From Dromiciops gliroides (Eukaryota > Chordata > Mammalia > Microbiotheria > Microbiotheriidae), in contig NC_057862.1 of NCBI RefSeq assembly GCF_019393635.1, positions 265,002,441 through 265,066,440 on the forward strand: 64,000 nucleotides of DNA, written 5' to 3'. Shown here one piece after another: positions 58,441-64,000 of the stretch. The notes beneath the pieces are model-generated. The model was not told the DNA's origin and made no database searches. It worked only from the letters and a program-made list of their open reading frames with translations. How positions within the stretch are numbered: the stretch's first letter is position 1; the number at the start of each line of letters is the position of its first letter. Made by a program: the position numbers and the translations under genes.

Positions 58441-59200
58441 CTCATGGTGCAGGGATGTATATACACTTACTTGGTGATGAATTTGTTGATTGTTTACCTG
58501 CAATCTCAGTTGGCCTTTTTGCACAATTAGCTAAATAACACATTGAATATTACTTTACAATTGGATAAACCAGTTTTGGCCTTCCCTTGACTTTATGGAA
58601 CAAAACCAGTTGTTGGGATTTTTTTTTCCTTACCACAATTGTAGTACTCATACTAAATTTGGTCAAAGTAGTTTTTCTGTTCAAAATGGTTCCCAAACAA
58701 TGTAGGAAAGGTAGGCTTGAGGATGAAGAGAAGAATATCTTTCCTCCTTTCCTCAGAAAAGGTCCTGGTAGTGGCTTCCATGGACTATGGAGGTAAAGAC
58801 CCCAGAAACAGCCTTTGAATTTGCATCTCTGTGTTTTAGAATGGCTGAGTTTTGATTTAAACACAGTTGAAAGTCATAAAAAGGAGAAAAACAAAAGATC
58901 AACTAGGAATGCAAAAGATCTTGAATTTACTTCTATACAGTTTCATTATGGGGAAAAATGTGTCTATTGAAGTCACTGTCATCCTTTCCTCTGTGAAGCT
59001 TTCCCTGATTCTCCTCAGATGAAAAGTATTTCTACTTTTACAAATTTTTCTATTGCTCTCAGTCTGGACTTTTCCTTTGTACCTATTATAATCTAATTTA
59101 CATCATACACTCTTGTGTAAAAACAGGACTTGTTCATCTTTACATCTTCAGTGATAGAGATGCTTAATAATTGCTTATTAAATTGAATTATGAAGTCATA
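58441..59200. other. Intergenic, no gene seen
   Basis: No recognised repeat except an old repeat end at 59125-59185. Confidence 0.4.
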
Positions 59201-59204
59201 CTAG

Positions 59205-59490
59205 GTATTAAGTTGTCCTGGGAGTTTGTGTTGGATAATGTTGGAAGTAAAGGTGTGTTGAGCATTTACTGGGATTAAAACTATGCTATACATGAGGATA
59301 TGTCAAGTGTAAGGGTATGCTGGAAATGAGCCTCAGCTTGTGCTCAATTTGTGGATTCAGGGTGAGTTAGTACTGGGAGCTTATAAGGAGTGAAGTGCTG
59401 GGAGTTAAAATGAGTTGGAGAATTAATTTCCTAAGAATGAGGGTGTGCTGGAAATGAATTTATGCTAGGGGATTAGACTGAAAACCTTCA
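59205..59490 (+). repeat. Short degenerate G-rich tandem repeat
   Basis: Loose repeats of GGGTGTGCTGGAAATGA, GAAGTGCTGGGAGTTAAAAT and GGGTATGCTGGAAATGAG, with a spacing near 25-30 bases. G-rich on the + strand like a switch repeat, but short. Confidence 0.45.
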
Positions 59491-60600
59491 TTTATGTCAA
59501 GCTCCATGATGTGAGCTCCCCAGTACAGGAGGCTCACCTTCCCTTCCCCCACAGAATGAGCATGAACATGGCACTGGGTATGTGGAGTTCAGCAGTAGAT
59601 TCCACTACCAATGCTTTTCACTATTATAAGAGGTATTATCTATCTCTGGGTCTCAATTTTCTGTCCAACACAACTTCAGGGTCTCATTAAACAAAGACCC
59701 AGTGGCCTTACCTTCTAGACAGAGCTATAGATCAGAGAGAAGAGCTTTCCTTCAGGGGACTGACTTCCAGTTAGGTATGCTTCCTCCCTGTAGTGAGATC
59801 TGCATCCCACTGTTCACTTTCTTCATAATCTTTTACCAGCATTGTGCTATGGGATTGCCTCTTCTCTCTTGTACAGCCTGAGGCCACTACCTCCAGGATC
59901 CCACCACCATGGCACCCTTTTCTCAGCAGCCATCTCCCTCTTTCTGGTAACTAGGAGGTTAGATGTTGGGAACTGACTATGGTTCAGAGGCATAAGCCAC
60001 ACTCTATAGAGGGAATGGGTTACTATTTCCAAGTAAGATAGCATTCAGCTGGAGCAGACTATCTCTACCTACCACATGAGGCTTATCTTTCACAGGGTTA
60101 CATTGGTATTGAAGGTTGTTGAATGAGGTGGGGATCTCGAAGCCTTCTCATGCGCTAGGGGAGTTTTCCCCAGACTGTTCCATCCTGGTACTCTCTCCAC
60201 CACCAACCCCACCCCCCAAGTGGTGTCCTAAGTGGTGTCTCAGGATTTCTCTTGATGAGCATAGAGGTCTCTCTCCACATCCCCCCATTCCTCAGAATTC
60301 CTAGTCATGGCTCTGCTCCCAGGATTCTGTGATGAACATCCTATCTGTAACATAGGTTGAGCCAAAGGATTGGATTAGGGCCTAGCGGAGTTTTCCCCCA
60401 ACACCTTTGACTTTGATGCCCCAGTGTAGTTATCAGTTATAAGGAACCAAGGAGATACAACCTGTAGGAAAAGAGGACATTAAGCAGCCTTGATCATCTC
60501 AAGGAATAATGCAGTCATGAGCTTTCTGTAGAGCATCTAGGAATCTTTTCTGGGAAGAGGCAACCACTGGTAGGGAGATGGATGTTTCATAGATATAACA
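59491..60600. other. Intergenic, no recognised repeat
   Basis: About 1.1 kb of apparently unique, GC-richer sequence. No gene. Confidence 0.4.
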
Positions 60601-60604
60601 TGCT

Positions 60605-60800
60605 GAAGTAGAAAATACACTGGATTTGGAATCAAAAGACCTGAGTTTCACATTCCAGCTCTGATACTTAATATATGATATTGAGTAAGTCACTCACCTA
60701 GTCACTTCTGGTCTCATTTTCCTCATCTGTAAAGTGAGGAGGTCAGTTTTAATGATTTCTGAGATCCTGTACAGCTGTATATCCTATAGTCCTATGAGTA
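60605..60800 (+). repeat. MIR
   Basis: ACACTGGATTTGGAATCAAA, TTGAGTAAGTCACTCACCTA, TCATCTGTAAAGTGAGGAGG. Confidence 0.75.
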
Positions 60801-61864
60801 TTTATTTCTGCATCTCTGTTGCCCCCATGTGGCTAACTAACTTCATGGTTCTCTGTGAGCTCTTCTGGTCAGGATTTAGTATTGAAGAAAGGAGAAGTGC
60901 TCTAGGCCTCTGAGATAAAAGAAAAGCTTCTTCCCTGGCCCAGGGACACCTTCTACCCCAAAACAAGGTAAATAAAGTTGAATGACCAACTAGATTTTCC
61001 AGGGTGTTTGGAATTTTATTTGTACTTAATGGGCTTTTCCCTTCAATTGCCTTAAAAATTTGGTTTTAATCCTTCCTATTTGGGGGTTGGGAGAGTTAAC
61101 CTGGGCCTAAACACAGACCTAGAATAGGGAGTAATGTACAAAGGAAACTTCTTTGAGAGCTGTCTCCAAGGACTGGGAGAGGTTGAGAAGTAGACCCACA
61201 AGCCTGGAAGGAAGAATATTTCACATTTCACAAAGTGACCTGGATAGTAATTTCTTGAGACATCTCCACCTTTCCATCTAAGGCTTAAGGGTGACATACA
61301 AGCTACTAGAGGATAAGATACAGTAAAAATGAGTCACTGGCGGGGGGGGGGGGGGGAGTGTAATGTGATAGATTTGGGGAGAAACCCAGGATGGAACTTA
61401 GTGACCTTTTGGATTATCTAATAAAACCTCCTTGTTCAGAGATGAGAATCAATGATAGTCAGTGATTGGTGTACAGTCAATGCTTTATAATTGCTTTGTG
61501 ATTGATTGATTAGAACACCAGGAGTCCTCTGACTCCAAACCTAACATTCTTTCTACTACACCAAGTTTCTAATATCAAGGGTTTAGGTACCAGGACTGTG
61601 ATTGATCTCTCAGTGCAAGCATCCATGCAGACTGTGCCCTAAAGATACTGACCAGTGAGACTGCTTACTAGACAATTTCAGAAAGGAAATGGTGCCCAAA
61701 AAAACAAAACTTCCCTTGGATAAATTCTGGGTCCTCTCTATCCAAAGGAAAGTATGCCCTCTGGTGTCTAGTCTGAGACATAACTGGGTCTTCTACTGCA
61801 TCAAGCCTCTGCAGGGCGGGAGTCATAAACTGAGGAAGTCAGAGGCCCATGAAAAAACATAGGG
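60801..61864. other. Intergenic, G-run and CTCF-like word
   Basis: A poly-G run lies at 61341-61355. GCCCCCATGTGG near 60822 resembles the reverse CTCF core. No gene. Confidence 0.4.
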
Positions 61865-62030
61865 AGGGGCAGCTAGGCAGTGCAGTGGATAGAGTACTGG
61901 TCCTGGATTCAGGAAGGATCTGAGTTCAAATCCAGCCTCAGACACTTGATACTTACTAGCTATGTGACCCTGGGCAAATCACTTAACCCCATTGCCTCAC
62001 CAAAAAAAAAAAAAAGAAAAGAAAGAAAAT
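61865..62030 (+). mobile_element. CORE-SINE
   Basis: Complete copy; ACATAGGGA lies on both sides. Confidence 0.93.
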
Positions 62031-62234
62031 ACATAGGGAATGGTGGCATATGTTGGGAGGCTGGATGTGTGGATGCTGGAAAAAATTCCAGGAGCATTCC
62101 TGGTTCACTGGGGGTCAAGAGAGCATAGGCCATCCTTGCTCTGGACTGTCAGAACGTAGAAAGGCAAGGGCCTTTCTTCTATGTGGAAAAGGGGAATCTC
62201 AGAGCACTGACCCATTATCCAGAAGGAGGGAAAT

Positions 62235-62690
62235 GATAGCCCTACTGCCCTCTGTCCTGATCAGATCACTTCTGGAGTACTGTTTAGTTCTGGGTGCCAC
62301 AATCTAAAAAATGCATTGATAAGCTAGAGTGGGTTCACAGAAGAGTGACTAGGATGGTGAGTGGAGCAGACACCGTGCCATGAATGATCAGTTGAAAGAC
62401 TGGGAAAGTTTACCTCACAAGACTAGTAGGGTTAGGGCTTAGAATTGGAGCAGGCTAACTGTTTACAAGGATCTGAAGGGCTTATCATGTGGAAAAAAGA
62501 TTAGACTTGTTCTGCTTGGCTCCATAAGGCAGAAATAGTAATAAAGTGAGTGAGTGAAATGGAGGGGAGGGGGTTCCCATTGCTGGAGATCTTCAAGCAA
62601 AAGTCTGAATGACCACATGTCTGGGATGTTATATATCTATAAGGGACCCTATTTGGGTACATGTTACACTAGATGATCTTCCACCTTAAG
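62235..62690 (+). mobile_element. CR1/L3-like LINE 3' end
   Basis: ATCACTTCTGGAGTACTGTT, GGATCTGAAGGGCTTATCAT, GATTAGACTTGTTCTGCTTG, GGAGATCTTCAAGCAAAAGT: the best-preserved CR1/L3-like end here. The open frame from 62050 contains RSLLEYCLVLGATI, the LINE's C-terminal motif, read by chance. Confidence 0.85.
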
Positions 62691-62691
62691 G

Positions 62692-62735
62692 ATCTCTCTC
62701 TATATCTCTCTGTCTCTCTCTGTCTCTGTCTCTCT

Positions 62736-62768
<33 letters not shown>
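62692..62768 (+). repeat. CT and CA microsatellite
   Basis: CTCTCTGTCTCTCTCTGTCT then a (CA)n run at 62738-62766. Confidence 0.92.
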
Positions 62769-62769
<1 letters not shown>

Positions 62770-62799
62770 TACACATATCTCTCACACACACATACATTC

Positions 62800-64000
62800 T
62801 TTGGGGCAGTGTTCATGAATCTCAAAAGACAGAAAAAGAAACCCAAGCAAACTCCAAACCTCCAACACAGAATGTCCAGAGAGCGCCTAATCCTAAAATG
62901 GGGCTCCTCAACTGCTGTCCAGGGTGAGTTTGTTGTTCTGATCATTCCATCTCATCACAGTCCTATAAGACCTATGCATCTTCAAGTTGAAGAGAAGGGG
63001 AAATGGGGAAAGGAAAGGACAAGATATGAACATAGATACCCAACCATCTTAGAAATTCCACTGGATCTTTCCAAAAACTAGGGATCTGCAGTGTCAGACT
63101 CTTGCTCTCATGTGTCTCTTCACTGCACCACACAGGAGACAAGGCATCCCTGGATTCAGTAATGAAACTAGTAGAAAGAAGATAAGCCTGAGTTGCTCAG
63201 TCTGGAGTATGATTCACCATAGAGCAAAGAAACTCAATCAATAACCAAAGTTGAGGTTCTGTCTGAGATGCGATCAGGGTTCAGTCTCCAGCTATATTCT
63301 CTGGGGCTAAATGCTCAGGAATCATTCAACAGCTTCCCAAGAGGAAGGAGACTATTAAAGGGCCTTGTTCTGAAATTCCTGGGTCAGAGCTCTTCAAACA
63401 GGTCAGAGGTAGTCTAGTGACTAGACAAGAGAAAGGCTGGATTCAGGGACCATAAACTCTTATATTTGTGGATGAATTCAGGAAAGATGCAGGACAGATG
63501 GGTAACCTATGTGCTAAGGGCCTTTGGGATGGGGTGTCTGGAATATATGGGTGATATATCTGTAAAATGCAAATCTCTCCCAGGGAAAATGCTAGTGACC
63601 CAGAGTAGACAGATTAGGAAATCCTAAAGACAGAAATAAGAAGCTGAATCTTTATCACCCCCAGAGAGCCACCAGCCACAAGCCCATAGAGCCAATCTGT
63701 CACATACATTTCACATACTATGAGCCAATATATGAATCTCAAAAAGTACCCTGGGGCCTGATATTATGACTCTAAAGACACAGTCTTGGAATAGAAAATT
63801 GTAAAGGAGTCTTTAAAATGATAGATCCACAGGCCTAAATTCAGGAAACATGGGAAATATTCATCCTCCCTTTGCTTCTCTATCCAGCAAAGGAAGGATT
63901 CATTCCCAGGGCTACAGCTCAATTAGCCTGACCTGGATGAAGTAGCCCTGACAGTCCTTAAAATGCCCTGGGAAGTTCTCTGGCCCAGGAAGGGTGGTCC
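62800..64000. other. Intergenic, right edge
   Basis: No gene or recognised repeat. Sequence looks unique. Confidence 0.4.

Overview
This is a marsupial nuclear window. About thirty copies of one young tRNA-type CORE-SINE (the WSINE/WALLSI kind abundant in marsupials, probably an australidelphian species) sit among marsupial L1, older CR1/L3-like LINEs, MIRs and one MAR1 SINE with an RTE-type tail. I recognised no endogenous retrovirus. The SINE family names come from memory; the shared consensus and target-site duplications are read directly.

The one functional protein-coding gene I can support is the immunoglobulin alpha heavy-chain constant gene (IGHA), on the + strand. Its parts appear in the expected order. 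A germline-transcript promoter near 12.9 kb carries Runx, Smad and CRE motifs. It is followed by a candidate I-alpha exon with its donor at 13.134 kb and a degenerate switch-like repeat at 13.6-14.25 kb. Then come CH1 (19697-19990), a short hinge fused to CH2 (20650-20985), CH3 with the secretory tailpiece (21668-22059) and the secreted poly(A) signal. After an unusually long intron of about 8.5 kb comes the membrane exon (30489-30670) with its own poly(A) signal. All exon phases agree, and both the secreted and the membrane form can be assembled by splicing.

Region by region: 0-9.2 kb is a nest of L1 pieces and SINEs, including a POLE4 retropseudogene inside an L1. 9.2-12.9 kb is mostly old repeats plus one palindromic TIR element. 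12.9-31.1 kb is IGHA with its control sequences; the membrane intron also holds a possible decayed Ig CH-like exon at 25.4-25.7 kb. 31-64 kb has no convincing gene. By position it should contain the mammalian 3' regulatory region (3'RR) of the IgH locus. Within it I see clusters of B-cell motifs at 31.98, 39.8 and 53.6 kb, a kilobase of degenerate switch-like tandem repeat at 46.7-47.6 kb and a shorter one at 59.2-59.5 kb. Genes that flank the locus in other mammals are not in view.

The parts fit one scheme. Induced transcription from the I-alpha promoter opens the switch region for class switching, alternative 3' processing chooses secreted or receptor IgA, and the downstream enhancers would drive both. 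The 3'RR assignment is inference from position and motifs.
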